A stretch of 64,000 nucleotides of DNA from Ollibium composti (GTDB lineage Bacteria; Pseudomonadota; Alphaproteobacteria; Rhizobiales; Rhizobiaceae), in the NCBI RefSeq assembly GCF_004801285.1, contig NZ_SSNY01000013.1, positions 16,001 to 80,000 on the forward strand, read 5' to 3'. Positions 7,586 through 15,495 of the stretch are shown here, in pieces (within the stretch, counting starts at the first letter, position 1; each line of letters begins with the position of its first letter). The position numbers and the translations under genes were made by a program. The notes under the pieces are model-generated. The model did not search any database and was not told where the DNA came from. It saw only the letters and a list, made by a program, of their open reading frames with translations.

Positions 7586-8518
7586 TCAATCGTCCAGCGG
7601 CTGCAGGTGCTGTTCCAGCCAAGGCCGCATATGCGCGTGCTGGCCGGGTAGTTTCAGCGCCTCGCCGAGATGGGCGGTGTCCTCGTCGCGGTCGAAGCCC
7701 GGCTCGTTGGTAGCGACCTCGAACAGGACGCCGCCCGGCGTGCGGAAATAGATCGCCCAGAAGTAGTCGCGGTCGATCACCGGCGTCACCTGGTAGCCGG
7801 TATCCATCAGCGCCTTGCGCACTTCGAGCTGCTTTTCGCGGTTCTCCACCGCGAAGGCGACGTGATGGACCGAGCCGGCGCCGAGGCCGGCGACGTTCGC
7901 GCCCGGCAGCGTCTCGATGTCGACGACGTCGGCGCCTTTGCCGCCCTTGATCGCCAGCCGCTTGATGTTGCCGGCGCGGTCCGCCTCCTCGTAGCCCATG
8001 AATTTCAGGAGCTCTTCGGTGGCGCCGCCGTCACGCAGCCTGAGGGACACGGAATGGAAACCACGGATGGCGTCATCGCCCGGCACGCCGCCTTTCACCC
8101 AGGGGGCGCGGTCGTCGCCTTTGGCCTCGACCAGCGCGAAGCTGTCATTGTCGGGGCCGGTGAAGGTCAGGCGCTTCTCGCCGAATTTTTCCTCGCGCGT
8201 CAAGCCGGTGACGCCCTGTTCGGCGAAACGCTGTTCCCAGTAGGGAAGCGTGCCTTCGGGCACCGAGAAAACAGTGGTGCCGACCTCGCCGACACCGGGC
8301 CGGCCCTTGCCGATGTTGGGAAAGGGGAAATAGGTCATCACCGAGCCGGGCGTGCCGACTTCGTCGGCATAGTAGAGGTGGTAGACGTCCGGCGCATCGA
8401 AGTTGACGGTCTTCTTCACCCGGCGCAGGCCGAGCTTGTGCGTGAAGAATTCGTTGTTGCGGCGCGCATCGCCCGCCATCGAGGTGACGTGATGCAGCCC
8501 TTTGATCTGGTCGAGCAT
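7586..8518 (-). CDS. Ring-cleaving dioxygenase, VOC/glyoxalase family (MhqO-like)
   Basis: 310-residue protein built of two vicinal-oxygen-chelate modules. Candidate metal ligands are in GLHHVTSMAGD at the N terminus, RGFHSVSLRL and VHHVAFAVE in the middle and LFEVATNEPGF near the C terminus. The family is annotated as extradiol-type ring-cleaving dioxygenase and includes MhqO. The start is ATG 8518 (MLDQIKGLHHV) with AGCAGGA just upstream; the longer open frame before it has no support. First gene of the three-gene minus-strand operon. True substrate unknown; aromatic or quinone compounds are likely from family knowledge. Confidence 0.86.
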   Translation of the reverse strand: MLDQIKGLHHVTSMAGDARRNNEFFTHKLGLRRVKKTVNFDAPDVYHLYYADEVGTPGSVMTYFPFPNIGKGRPGVGEVGTTVFSVPEGTLPYWEQRFAEQGVTGLTREEKFGEKRLTFTGPDNDSFALVEAKGDDRAPWVKGGVPGDDAIRGFHSVSLRLRDGGATEELLKFMGYEEADRAGNIKRLAIKGGKGADVVDIETLPGANVAGLGAGSVHHVAFAVENREKQLEVRKALMDTGYQVTPVIDRDYFWAIYFRTPGGVLFEVATNEPGFDRDEDTAHLGEALKLPGQHAHMRPWLEQHLQPLDD

Positions 8519-8675
8519 GGTCCTGCTCCCTTTTGGTTCCGGCGGCCCTTGCCGCTCTGTCCCTGCCAATATGAGGCCGATATAGCCAGCGGCACAGATG
8601 GCAAACACAGGATGATCTGTGCTGAAAAAGTGAACAATGGATAGGCGTTCGTTCACTCCGAGAAAAACATGCTGG

Positions 8676-8705
8676 AAGGCCCGCGCCGTCGCCAGCGCGG
8701 GCCTT
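8676..8705 (-). terminator. Hairpin, probable terminator of the PRC-barrel gene
   Basis: Perfect 11-base arms (8676-8686 and 8695-8705) with an 8-base loop, 22 bases beyond the stop of the minus-strand PRC-barrel gene. The following T run on the minus strand is short and displaced, so intrinsic termination is likely but not certain. Confidence 0.6.
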
Positions 8706-8727
8706 CGCTTCACTTCGTCGTCAGGAA

Positions 8728-10044
8728 TCAGCGCAGGATCATGCGCTGCTCGTCGCGCTTGTCGGCGTAGCTGCCCTTGTCGTAGGCGGCCTGGGCCTGG
8801 AGCTGATCCTTGGTGAAGTTGGTGTAGAGGTACGTCTTGCCACCCTTGTCGGTCATGAATTTCAGCTTGTCCATGCCGATCGCCACCGGCTTGGCGCCGA
8901 TGCCGAGGAAGCCGCCGACATCGACGACGACGGCGTCCACCTGATTGTCGGACGTCAGCACGATGTCACCGATCTTGCCGATATTGGCGTCGTCGGCGCC
9001 GTAGACCGTCGTGCCGATAAGGTTGTCGGCGCTGATCTTGTCGGCCGGCATCTCGGTCAGGGTGGACTTGTCGATGGCCGCCGTCTGGGTGTCGTCGGTC
9101 GCCGTCGTGCCGGAGGCCGCCGCCGGCGCCTCGGCCGTCTTGTCGGTCACCGCGTCACCTTTCTCGGCAGCCGTGGTCGCGGGCGTCACCGCCGGCGGGG
9201 CGTCGGGTGCCGCAGCCGTGCTCGCGGGCACCGGGTCGTAGGCCTTGCGGTCGAAGTCCGGCAGGCCTTCAAGCTGTTCCTTCGAGGCGCCCTCGACGAC
9301 GATCCAGCGGTCGCCATTCTTTTCCGCCCACTTGCCCTTGTTGTAGTCGAAGGCGACGTTCTTGGTGCCGATGCCGAGGAAGCCGCCGACGCCGATGACC
9401 AGCGATTCGGCCTTGCCGTCCTTGTTCAGCACCATGTCCTTCACGTCGCCGATCTTCTGCGCGTCGTCGGCGGTGCCGTTGTAGACGCTTTCGCCGATGA
9501 CCTGGCTGGCAAGCGTGCCGTCCGGCTCGACGATCTCGGCCGGCGGGGTCGGCGCCATCGCCGTGTCGCCGCCCGCAGGTGCCGCCGTGCCGCCGGCCGC
9601 GGCGGCGGGCGGAGGCGCGGGCAGGTAGGGCGTCTGGTCGAAATCGGGCTGCGCCGTCAGGTCTTCCTTGCTGGTCTCGGCCACCAGCCAGCGGTCGCCG
9701 TTCTTCTCGGCCCATTTCAGCTTGTCATAGTCGAAGGCGACGTTCTTGGCGCCAACGCCCAGGAAGCCGCCGACGCCGATGACGATGGATTTCGCCTGGC
9801 CGTCCTTGGTGAAGACGACATCGGTGACCTTGCCGATGCTCTCGGCATCGTCAGCGGTGCCGTTATAGACGCTCTCGCCGATGATGTTGGTCATCAGGCT
9901 GCCGTCGGCCTGCACGACGGGAGCCGCCGGCGCGGCGTTCTCTGTCGCGGGCGCGGCCGGAGCCGGCGTCGTCGTTTCCTGTGCAAAGGCGCCGGAGGCC
10001 AACAGCATCGCCAGCGCGGTCGTTGCCAAAAGTTTGCGGGTCAT
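8728..10044 (-). CDS. Exported triple PRC-barrel domain protein
   Basis: 438-residue predicted periplasmic protein. MTRKLLATTALAMLLASGAFA is a signal peptide. Three PRC-barrel repeats follow, each with a V-I-G-E/T-x-V-Y start, a V-G-G-F-L-G-x-G core and a final D-F/A-D block, separated by Ala/Pro/Thr-rich linkers. Repeats 1 and 2 are nearly identical over about 85 residues, suggesting recent duplication, while repeat 3 is diverged. ATG 10044 has GAGGAGAG upstream; a longer in-frame start is not supported. An EcfG-type promoter lies at 10129-10153, so it is a likely general stress gene. Function unknown; such proteins are often envelope-stress or photoprotection related. Confidence 0.87.
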   Translation of the reverse strand: MTRKLLATTALAMLLASGAFAQETTTPAPAAPATENAAPAAPVVQADGSLMTNIIGESVYNGTADDAESIGKVTDVVFTKDGQAKSIVIGVGGFLGVGAKNVAFDYDKLKWAEKNGDRWLVAETSKEDLTAQPDFDQTPYLPAPPPAAAAGGTAAPAGGDTAMAPTPPAEIVEPDGTLASQVIGESVYNGTADDAQKIGDVKDMVLNKDGKAESLVIGVGGFLGIGTKNVAFDYNKGKWAEKNGDRWIVVEGASKEQLEGLPDFDRKAYDPVPASTAAAPDAPPAVTPATTAAEKGDAVTDKTAEAPAAASGTTATDDTQTAAIDKSTLTEMPADKISADNLIGTTVYGADDANIGKIGDIVLTSDNQVDAVVVDVGGFLGIGAKPVAIGMDKLKFMTDKGGKTYLYTNFTKDQLQAQAAYDKGSYADKRDEQRMILR

Positions 10045-10081
10045 GGTTGTCTCTCCTCGTGCGTTTTCATGCGCCATGCCG

Positions 10082-10103
10082 GCCTGTCCCGTTGCGGACA
10101 GGC
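10082..10103 (-). other. Hairpin in the leader of the PRC-barrel mRNA
   Basis: Perfect 8-base inverted repeat GCCTGTCC/GGACAGGC (10082-10089 and 10096-10103) with a 6-base loop. It falls inside the predicted 77-base leader between the EcfG promoter and the start codon, so it could affect mRNA stability or translation. No known riboregulator family is recognised. Confidence 0.45.
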
Positions 10104-10128
10104 ACGGCGTGGCGTCCTACCCGTTCAC

Positions 10129-10153
10129 AACGTGGTGATGCCGGTTCCGTTCC
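10129..10153 (-). promoter_or_regulatory. EcfG-type promoter of the PRC-barrel gene
   Basis: On the minus strand GGAAC (10149-10153), 16-base spacer, CGTT (10129-10132): an exact match to the general stress sigma factor consensus of alphaproteobacteria. Expected start site near 10121. Confidence 0.8.
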
Positions 10154-10189
10154 GTGGCCTGCGGCGTGCGCGGCGCCCGATCTTTGATC

Positions 10190-10214
10190 GGAACCATTGC
10201 CGCTCCCTGCCGTT
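10190..10214 (+). promoter_or_regulatory. EcfG-type promoter of the lipid kinase gene
   Basis: GGAAC (10190-10194), 16-base spacer, CGTT (10211-10214). It is divergent from the promoter at 10129-10153, 36 bases away. The expected start site near 10222 leaves a short leader before the lipid kinase start. Confidence 0.8.
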
Positions 10215-10263
10215 TCCGCGGCGCTTCCAATTGCTTGAACGAAACGATCACATGGAGAGGGGC

Positions 10264-11169
10264 ATGCGATTTCAGGCAGTGCTGAACCGCGATGGCGGCA
10301 CATTGCGCACGACGGATCTCGACGCGTTCGCGGAGCGCATGCGCACCACCCTCGAAGCGGCCGGCCACAAAGTCGAGATCGACATCGTCGGCGGCGCTGA
10401 CGTCGCCGCTGGCCTCGACAAGGCAGTGTCGCGGCGCAGCGTCGACGTGGTTCTGGCCGGCGGCGGCGACGGCACGATCTCCACGGCCGCCACGCGGCTG
10501 ATGGGCAAGAAGAAGGCGCTCGCCATCCTGCCGGCCGGCACCATGAACCTGTTCGCGCGCGGGCTCGGCATCCCCCAGACGCTCGACGGCGCGGTCGAGG
10601 CCTTTGCCACAGGAAAGGTGAAGGCGGTGGACATCGCCACCGCCAACGGCGAGCCGTTCGTGCACCAGTTCTCCATCGGCATGCACGCCAGGATGGTGCA
10701 GTTGCGCGAGAAGATGGATTTCGGCTCGCGGCTGGGCAAGATGCGCGCCTCCGCCCGCGCCGCCTGGATGACGCTGCGCAATCCGCCGGCGCTCAACGCC
10801 ACGCTCATGGTCGGCGAGGCGGAGATTGCGGCGCGCACCACCGGCATCGGCGTCACCAACAACCTGTTCGGCGAGGGCCATCTGCCCTATGCCGACGACC
10901 CGGCCGGCGGCGTGCTGGGCATCTACGTCAACGTCGCCAGCCAGCCGGGCGAACTGGTCCGCCATGCGTTCAACATGGCGCGCGGCCGCTGGCGCGACAA
11001 CCAGCATGTCGAGATCCACCAGGCCGACCGCGTGGTGCTTTCCGTCCGTGCCGGTCGCCGCAAGCCGCGCGCGGTGATGGACGGCGAACTGGTGGCGCTG
11101 GAAGCCGAGACGGAATTCAGGATCCACCCCGGCGCGCTCAACGTGCTGGTGTCGGCAAAGCCTGACTGA
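10264..11169 (+). CDS. Diacylglycerol kinase family lipid kinase
   Basis: 301-residue cytoplasmic or membrane-associated kinase of the DAGK_cat/YegS family. The nucleotide-binding motif VLAGGGDGTIST is near residues 62-73, followed by AILPAGTMNLFARGLGIP, the conserved second motif. The C-terminal beta-sandwich contains the MDGELV block seen in lipid kinases. Probable substrate is diacylglycerol or a related lipid; this is family inference. ATG 10264 has AGAGGGG directly upstream; ATG 10252 is an alternative adding four residues. The EcfG-type promoter at 10190-10214 implies general stress control, shared with the divergent PRC-barrel gene. Confidence 0.88.
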   Translation: MRFQAVLNRDGGTLRTTDLDAFAERMRTTLEAAGHKVEIDIVGGADVAAGLDKAVSRRSVDVVLAGGGDGTISTAATRLMGKKKALAILPAGTMNLFARGLGIPQTLDGAVEAFATGKVKAVDIATANGEPFVHQFSIGMHARMVQLREKMDFGSRLGKMRASARAAWMTLRNPPALNATLMVGEAEIAARTTGIGVTNNLFGEGHLPYADDPAGGVLGIYVNVASQPGELVRHAFNMARGRWRDNQHVEIHQADRVVLSVRAGRRKPRAVMDGELVALEAETEFRIHPGALNVLVSAKPD

Positions 11170-11343
11170 AGCTCGCCCCATTTCCGGACGCCAACCCACG
11201 TCCCGCTTCGCCTGCAAACCGCTGGAAAGGCATCGTTTTCAACCGTCGGCAGCGGCGACAGGAACAAAGCCACCCTTTCACCCAACCGTTTCTTAAGGGG
11301 TGCGGACCTAAAACCGGACGACAGGGGCAGACGGAGAATTAGG

Positions 11344-12744
11344 GTGCGTCTTTCCGCGGCGACCACTGCCGAACGGTTGCTGCCGCAACGTCTGGCGTTG
11401 CGCGCCCGGCCGCTGCTCGGCCGCATCGATGCCGTGCTGTCCGGCGCCGACGCGCGCGGCGAGGCCGGCCGCATGTCGGTCATCGCCTTCGTCGTCCGCA
11501 TCGTCTCGGCCGTCATCGCCTTTGCCAGCCAGGTGCTCATGGCGCGCTGGATGGGCTCCTTCGAATACGGCATCATGGTGCTTGTTTGGACGACGATGAT
11601 CATCGTCGGCGGCCTGTCCTGCCTCGGCTTCCATGCCTCGGTCGTCCGTTTCATCCCCGAATACCGGCAGCATGGCCGGCTGGCGGAATTGCGCGGCGTC
11701 CTTGTGTCCAGCCGGCTGTTCGTGCTCACCATCTCCAGCGTCTTCGCGCTTGTCGGCGGGCTCGGCGTCTGGCTCTCTTCCGGCTGGATCGAGAGCTACT
11801 ACGTCGTGCCTTTCGTGCTCGGCATCACCTGCCTGCCGATGGTGGCGCTGTCCGATCTCTTGCAAGGCATCGCGCGCGCCCATTCATGGGCGCTGTCGGC
11901 GCTGTTGCCGACCTATATCGTGCGGCCCCTGCTGATCCTCGCCCTCATGGCGCTGATGCTCGCCACCGGCTTCGCGCCGGATGCGCGCACCGGCATCCTG
12001 GCGGCCATCGCGGCTACCTACGCCACCAGCCTCGGCCAGTTGCTCGGCCTCACTCGGCGCATCGACGCCGGCCTGCCGCGCGGCCCGACGACCATCCGCT
12101 TCGGCCACTGGTTCGCCGTGTCGCTGCCGATCTTCCTGGTCGAGAGCTTCTTCTTCCTGCTCACCAACGCCGACGTGCTGATGGTCGGCTTCTACCTGAA
12201 GCCCGATGACGTCGGCATCTACTTCGCCACCGTCAAGACGCTGGCGCTGGTGCATTTCGTCTATTTCGCCGTCAAGGCGGGGGCGGCGACGCGCTATGCC
12301 GAGTTCACCCATGGCGAGCCGGAGAAGCTTGCCGCCTTCGCGCGCGAGACCGTGTCGTGGACGTTCTGGCCCTCGCTGGCGATGGCGGCGGCGGTGCTGA
12401 CGCTGGGCGAACCAATGCTTTCCCTGTTCGGCCCCGGCTTCGCCGCCGGCTACCCGCTGCTGTTCCTGCTGGTTCTGGGCGTGGTGGCGCGCGCGGCCGT
12501 CGGCCCGTGCGAAAGCCTTCTGACGATGAGCGGCAACCAGAATATCTGTGCCGCCGTCTACGCCATCGCGCTGGTGCTCAACATCGGCCTCACCATCGTG
12601 CTCATCCCGCAGTTTCAGCTGTGGGGAGCCGCTGCCTCGACGACGCTCGCCATGGTCTTCGAGGCCGCAGCCCTTTCCTTCACCGTCCGGCGCCGGCTCG
12701 GCATCGCCATGGTGATCTTCCTTCCCGCCCGGAGACCTGCCTGA
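11344..12744 (+). CDS. Polysaccharide/lipid-linked oligosaccharide flippase (MATE/Wzx-like)
   Basis: 466-residue polytopic membrane protein with about 12-14 hydrophobic segments, beginning MSVIAFVVRIVSAVIAFASQVLMA-type helix near residue 45 after a basic cytoplasmic leader. The pattern (GSFEYGIMVLVWT, FYLKPDDVGIYFATVKTL) matches the polysaccharide biosynthesis export family within the MOP superfamily. It likely moves a lipid-linked glycan across the inner membrane; the substrate cannot be read from sequence. Start GTG 11344 is preceded by GGAGAATTAG. Its stop overlaps the ATG of the next gene (ATGA-type coupling), so the two are co-translated. Confidence 0.85.
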   Translation: MRLSAATTAERLLPQRLALRARPLLGRIDAVLSGADARGEAGRMSVIAFVVRIVSAVIAFASQVLMARWMGSFEYGIMVLVWTTMIIVGGLSCLGFHASVVRFIPEYRQHGRLAELRGVLVSSRLFVLTISSVFALVGGLGVWLSSGWIESYYVVPFVLGITCLPMVALSDLLQGIARAHSWALSALLPTYIVRPLLILALMALMLATGFAPDARTGILAAIAATYATSLGQLLGLTRRIDAGLPRGPTTIRFGHWFAVSLPIFLVESFFFLLTNADVLMVGFYLKPDDVGIYFATVKTLALVHFVYFAVKAGAATRYAEFTHGEPEKLAAFARETVSWTFWPSLAMAAAVLTLGEPMLSLFGPGFAAGYPLLFLLVLGVVARAAVGPCESLLTMSGNQNICAAVYAIALVLNIGLTIVLIPQFQLWGAAASTTLAMVFEAAALSFTVRRRLGIAMVIFLPARRPA

Positions 12745-14027
12745 TGGCCGCCGTTCCCCTGATCGAAGAAAGCAGCGGCGGCCCGGCCGGCGCGATGGTG
12801 TCCGGCCTCGCCGGGCTGGCGCGCGATGCGGCGGACGCTGCCCAGCTCGAACTCATCGCGCATGGGCGGCCCGAGCGGCGGCTGGCCATCTACCCGGCCT
12901 CGGCCGGGTTCGATCTCGTCGAGGAACTCGACTATCTCAGTGCCCGCACCGTCGAGCCCAACGTCTTCTTCAATCCGCGCTTCCTGGCGCCCGCGATGCC
13001 CAGGCTGGAGGACCGCGAGGTGCGGCTCGCCGTCATCCGCGACGGCGACGACTACCGCAGCCGGCTGCGTTTCCTGGTGCCTTATTCGATCGAGCGGCCG
13101 GCCGTTCCGCTCGGCGTTCCGGTCATGCGCACATGGTCGAGCCCGTTCGGGCCGATGGGCACGCCGCTGATCGACCGCGACGACCCGGTCGGCGTGCTGG
13201 ACGACTTCCTTGGCATGCTGTCGAGGCCGCGCCTCAACCTGCCGAAGGTCTTCGTCTTCCCCGATATGCGGATGGACGGACCGGTGGCCGCACTCATCAA
13301 GACCGTGGCCGAGATGCGCAGGCTGCCGCTTGCCGTCACGGGAGCGAACGAGCGGCCGGTGCTGGAAAGCGCGCTCGACGGCGAGGCCTATCTGCGTGCA
13401 TCGCTGAAGGCGCATCACTACCGCGAATTCCGGCGCCTCAAGCGGCGCCTCGCCGACACCGGCAGGCTGGAACATACGGTGGCGCGCGGGCCGGAGGAGA
13501 TCCGCCACGCCATCGAGCGTTTCCTGTCGCTGGAGGCGGCTGGCTGGAAGGGCCGCGAGCGGACCGCCATGGTCATCGACCGCTATCGGGCCGCCTTCGC
13601 GCGCGAGGCTGTACACCGGCTGGCCGAGCAGGATATGTGCCGCATCCACGCGCTGGAGCTCGACGGGCGCACCATCGCCAGCCTGATCGTGTTCGTCGAG
13701 GCGGGCGTCGCCTACACCTGGAAGACGGCATACGACGAGACGCTTGCGGCCTATTCGCCCGGTACGCTTCTGATGATCGAGGTGACGAAGCAGCACCTCG
13801 ACGATCCCAACATCGACGTCACCGATTCCTGCGCGGTGCCGGACCATCCGGTGATGAGCCGGCTGTGGAGCGAGCGCCGGCAGGTCGGCACCTTCGTGAT
13901 CGGTCTGTCGCCAGAGGCCGACCGCGCAGCGCGCCAGGCGGCCTCGCAGCTGCATCTCTACCGCGAGACGCGCAACATGGCGCGCATCCTGCGCAATCGC
14001 GTCAGAAGCCTGCTGGGCCGGCGCTGA
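12744..14027 (+). CDS. GNAT-fold acyltransferase, FemAB/BioF2-like (CelD-type)
   Basis: 427-residue cytoplasmic protein. The C-terminal half matches the Acetyltransf_6 (BioF2-like) domain: LKAHHYREFRRLKRRL, FLSLEAAGWKGRERTAM and the block ASLIVFVEAGVAYTWKTAY followed by YSPGTLLMIE. The family occurs in polysaccharide and cellulose gene clusters (CelD-like) and resembles FemAB peptidyltransferases. The ATG at 12744 shares its A with the flippase stop, so translation is coupled and a joint role in decorating and exporting a glycan or lipid conjugate is the best inference. Donor and acceptor are unknown. Confidence 0.82.
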   Translation: MAAVPLIEESSGGPAGAMVSGLAGLARDAADAAQLELIAHGRPERRLAIYPASAGFDLVEELDYLSARTVEPNVFFNPRFLAPAMPRLEDREVRLAVIRDGDDYRSRLRFLVPYSIERPAVPLGVPVMRTWSSPFGPMGTPLIDRDDPVGVLDDFLGMLSRPRLNLPKVFVFPDMRMDGPVAALIKTVAEMRRLPLAVTGANERPVLESALDGEAYLRASLKAHHYREFRRLKRRLADTGRLEHTVARGPEEIRHAIERFLSLEAAGWKGRERTAMVIDRYRAAFAREAVHRLAEQDMCRIHALELDGRTIASLIVFVEAGVAYTWKTAYDETLAAYSPGTLLMIEVTKQHLDDPNIDVTDSCAVPDHPVMSRLWSERRQVGTFVIGLSPEADRAARQAASQLHLYRETRNMARILRNRVRSLLGRR

Positions 14028-14050
14028 CCGTCAGGCGGGAGACGACGATA

Positions 14051-14079
14051 CGGCCGGGAGAGGGATACCCACCCGGCCG
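14051..14079. terminator. Hairpin between convergent genes, weak terminator candidate
   Basis: Perfect 8-base arms CGGCCGGG/CCCGGCCG (14051-14058, 14072-14079) between the FemAB-like gene and the convergent pseudoazurin gene. No T run follows on either strand, so the role is uncertain. Confidence 0.35.
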
Positions 14080-14108
14080 ACGGTTCGAAGACTGGAGAAT
14101 GCCGGCGG

Positions 14109-14552
14109 TCAGTTGCCGGCCGGGACTTCCGCAAGCAGCGCCTCGAAGACCTTCTTGGCCTTGCCGCTCTGCTTGACGGCCTTGGCCTGCTCCAGGTTCA
14201 CCGGCTTGCCGACGACGATCAGCGCCACCATGCCCATGCCGTAGTGGGGCGTGCACTTGACGCCGTAGACGCCTTCCTTGTCCAGCGTGACGGTGATCGG
14301 CTGGCTGATCTTGCCCTTGAAGGGCTCGGCGCCGTCGGGGATCATGCCCTTGATGCTTTCGGCATCGTGGCCCTTGTCGGTGGGCACGAAGGTGACGGTG
14401 TCTCCGGGGGCGGCCTGGACGAAGTCCGGCTGGAACACCATGGTGCCCTTCTCGCCCTTGTTGAGCATCTGGATCTGATGATCGGCAGCCTGTGCGCCTC
14501 CAGCCAGCATCAGGGCGGCGAGGATGGTTGCTGCAGCGACTACGCGTTTCAT
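14109..14552 (-). CDS. Pseudoazurin (periplasmic blue copper protein)
   Basis: 147-residue type 1 copper electron carrier, expected to donate electrons to nitrite reductase in the periplasm. Signal peptide MKRVVAAATILAALMLAGGA ends before ADHQIQ. All ligands are present: H62, C100, H103 and M108 of the precursor, which become 40, 78, 81 and 86 in the mature protein, the canonical pseudoazurin numbering (motif CTPHYGMGM). ATG 14552 has AAGGAAAGG upstream. A TTG-N8-CAA box at 14628-14641 lies about 82 bases upstream of the start, appropriate for NnrR-type activation. The divergent regulator and nirK follow on the other side. Confidence 0.95.
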   Translation of the reverse strand: MKRVVAAATILAALMLAGGAQAADHQIQMLNKGEKGTMVFQPDFVQAAPGDTVTFVPTDKGHDAESIKGMIPDGAEPFKGKISQPITVTLDKEGVYGVKCTPHYGMGMVALIVVGKPVNLEQAKAVKQSGKAKKVFEALLAEVPAGN

Positions 14553-14627
14553 GGAACTTGCCTTTCCTTTTCTCGGTGCGGCGGCGACCCGCCGGGTGTC
14601 ATGTAGGGGTATCGCCGTCGGCCCACT

Positions 14628-14641
14628 TTGTTGCAGCGCAA
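14628..14641 (-). promoter_or_regulatory. NnrR/FNR-type box before pseudoazurin
   Basis: Minus strand reads TTGCGCTGCAACAA, a TTG-N8-CAA dyad very like the one before nirK (TTGCGCTAGATCAA). Placing the box at -41.5 puts the start site near 14593, giving a 40-base leader to the pseudoazurin ATG. It could also act on the divergent regulator gene. Confidence 0.7.
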
Positions 14642-14692
14642 ACAAAACCGAATCAAGGCATAACTGGCCAAAAGCCTCGCGACTTGCCGTTT

Positions 14693-14715
14693 GCACCATC
14701 CCTATGGGATGGTGC
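14693..14715. repeat. Perfect 10-bp inverted repeat before the Crp/Fnr regulator gene
   Basis: GCACCATCCC (14693-14702), TAT, GGGATGGTGC (14706-14715): a perfect 23-base dyad ending 34 bases before GTG 14750. It has no T run, so it is not an ordinary terminator. It may be an operator for an unknown regulator or a leader hairpin. It does not fit the TTG-N8-CAA pattern. Confidence 0.6.
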
Positions 14716-14749
14716 GGCCGATTGACAGGACCGAGTCCCAGGAGAGTCC

Positions 14750-15454
14750 GTGAGCCGTCTCGACCGTTCCCTGATTGCAGACCTGCCGCTGTTCCGGGGC
14801 ATGAGCGCGGCCGATCTCGACCGTATCGTCGGCCGGGCGCGCTCGCAGCGTGTCGCCAAGGACCAGGCCATTTTCGAACAGGACGGCGCCGCGAACACCT
14901 TTTTCCTGCTGCTCGACGGCCATGTGCGCGTCGTCAAGTCGACGCCGGAGGGGCAGGACGTCATCGTGCGCTACATCAGCGCGGGCGAGCTGATGGGCAT
15001 CGCCCAGGCGCTCGGCCGTTCCACCTATCCGGCGAATGCGATCGCGGCCGTCGACTGCGTGGTGCTTGCCTGGCCCGGCGCCCTGTGGGCCGAGTTCGCC
15101 GCCGCGATCCCTTCCTTCGGGGCGAATACCTACAAGACCGTTGGCGACCGGCTGCAGGATGCTCATACGCGCGTCGTCGAGATGTCGACCGAGCAGGTCG
15201 ACCGGCGGGTCGCCCATGCGCTGCTCAAGCTGGTGGGGCAAAGCGGCAAGCAGACCAGCGAAGGGCTCCTGATCGATTTCCCCATCTCGCGCCAGGATAT
15301 CGCCGAAATGACCGGGACGACGCTTCACACGGTCAGCCGGCTGCTGACGGCGTGGGAAGGCAAGGGCCTGGTCCTGAGCGGACGCCAGAAGGTCACCGTC
15401 ACCGACCGCGACCGGCTTTCGCGCATTGCCGAAGGGCGGGACGGCAAGGACTAG
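14750..15454 (+). CDS. nnrR: Crp/Fnr-family regulator, NnrR-like (nitrite/NO response)
   Basis: 234-residue transcription factor. The N-terminal cyclic-nucleotide-like beta-roll (LPLFRGMSAADLDRIVG to about residue 120) is followed by a dimer helix and a helix-turn-helix ISRQDIAEMTGTTLHTVSRLL. The recognition helix H-T-V-S-R lacks the Glu of FNR/FixK, as in NnrR and Nnr regulators. There is no N-terminal cysteine cluster, so it is not an oxygen-sensing FnrN. GTG 14750 follows CAGGAGAG. It lies between pseudoazurin (divergent) and nirK (downstream), both with TTG-N8-CAA boxes, which fits a nitric-oxide-responsive activator. Naming rests on context and family resemblance. Confidence 0.78.
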   Translation: MSRLDRSLIADLPLFRGMSAADLDRIVGRARSQRVAKDQAIFEQDGAANTFFLLLDGHVRVVKSTPEGQDVIVRYISAGELMGIAQALGRSTYPANAIAAVDCVVLAWPGALWAEFAAAIPSFGANTYKTVGDRLQDAHTRVVEMSTEQVDRRVAHALLKLVGQSGKQTSEGLLIDFPISRQDIAEMTGTTLHTVSRLLTAWEGKGLVLSGRQKVTVTDRDRLSRIAEGRDGKD

Positions 15455-15495
15455 CCAACCTCCTCGCGACAGTCGGGAACCGGACGCGGATTTGC

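Noticed and set aside
11263..11296. GGAAC followed by CGTT between the lipid kinase and flippase genes
   Set aside because: Spacer is 21 bases, outside the 16-17 range of EcfG promoters.
14750..15454. Reading the regulator next to nirK as FnrN/FixK
   Set aside because: No N-terminal cysteine cluster, and the recognition helix lacks the Glu of FNR-type proteins; NnrR fits better.
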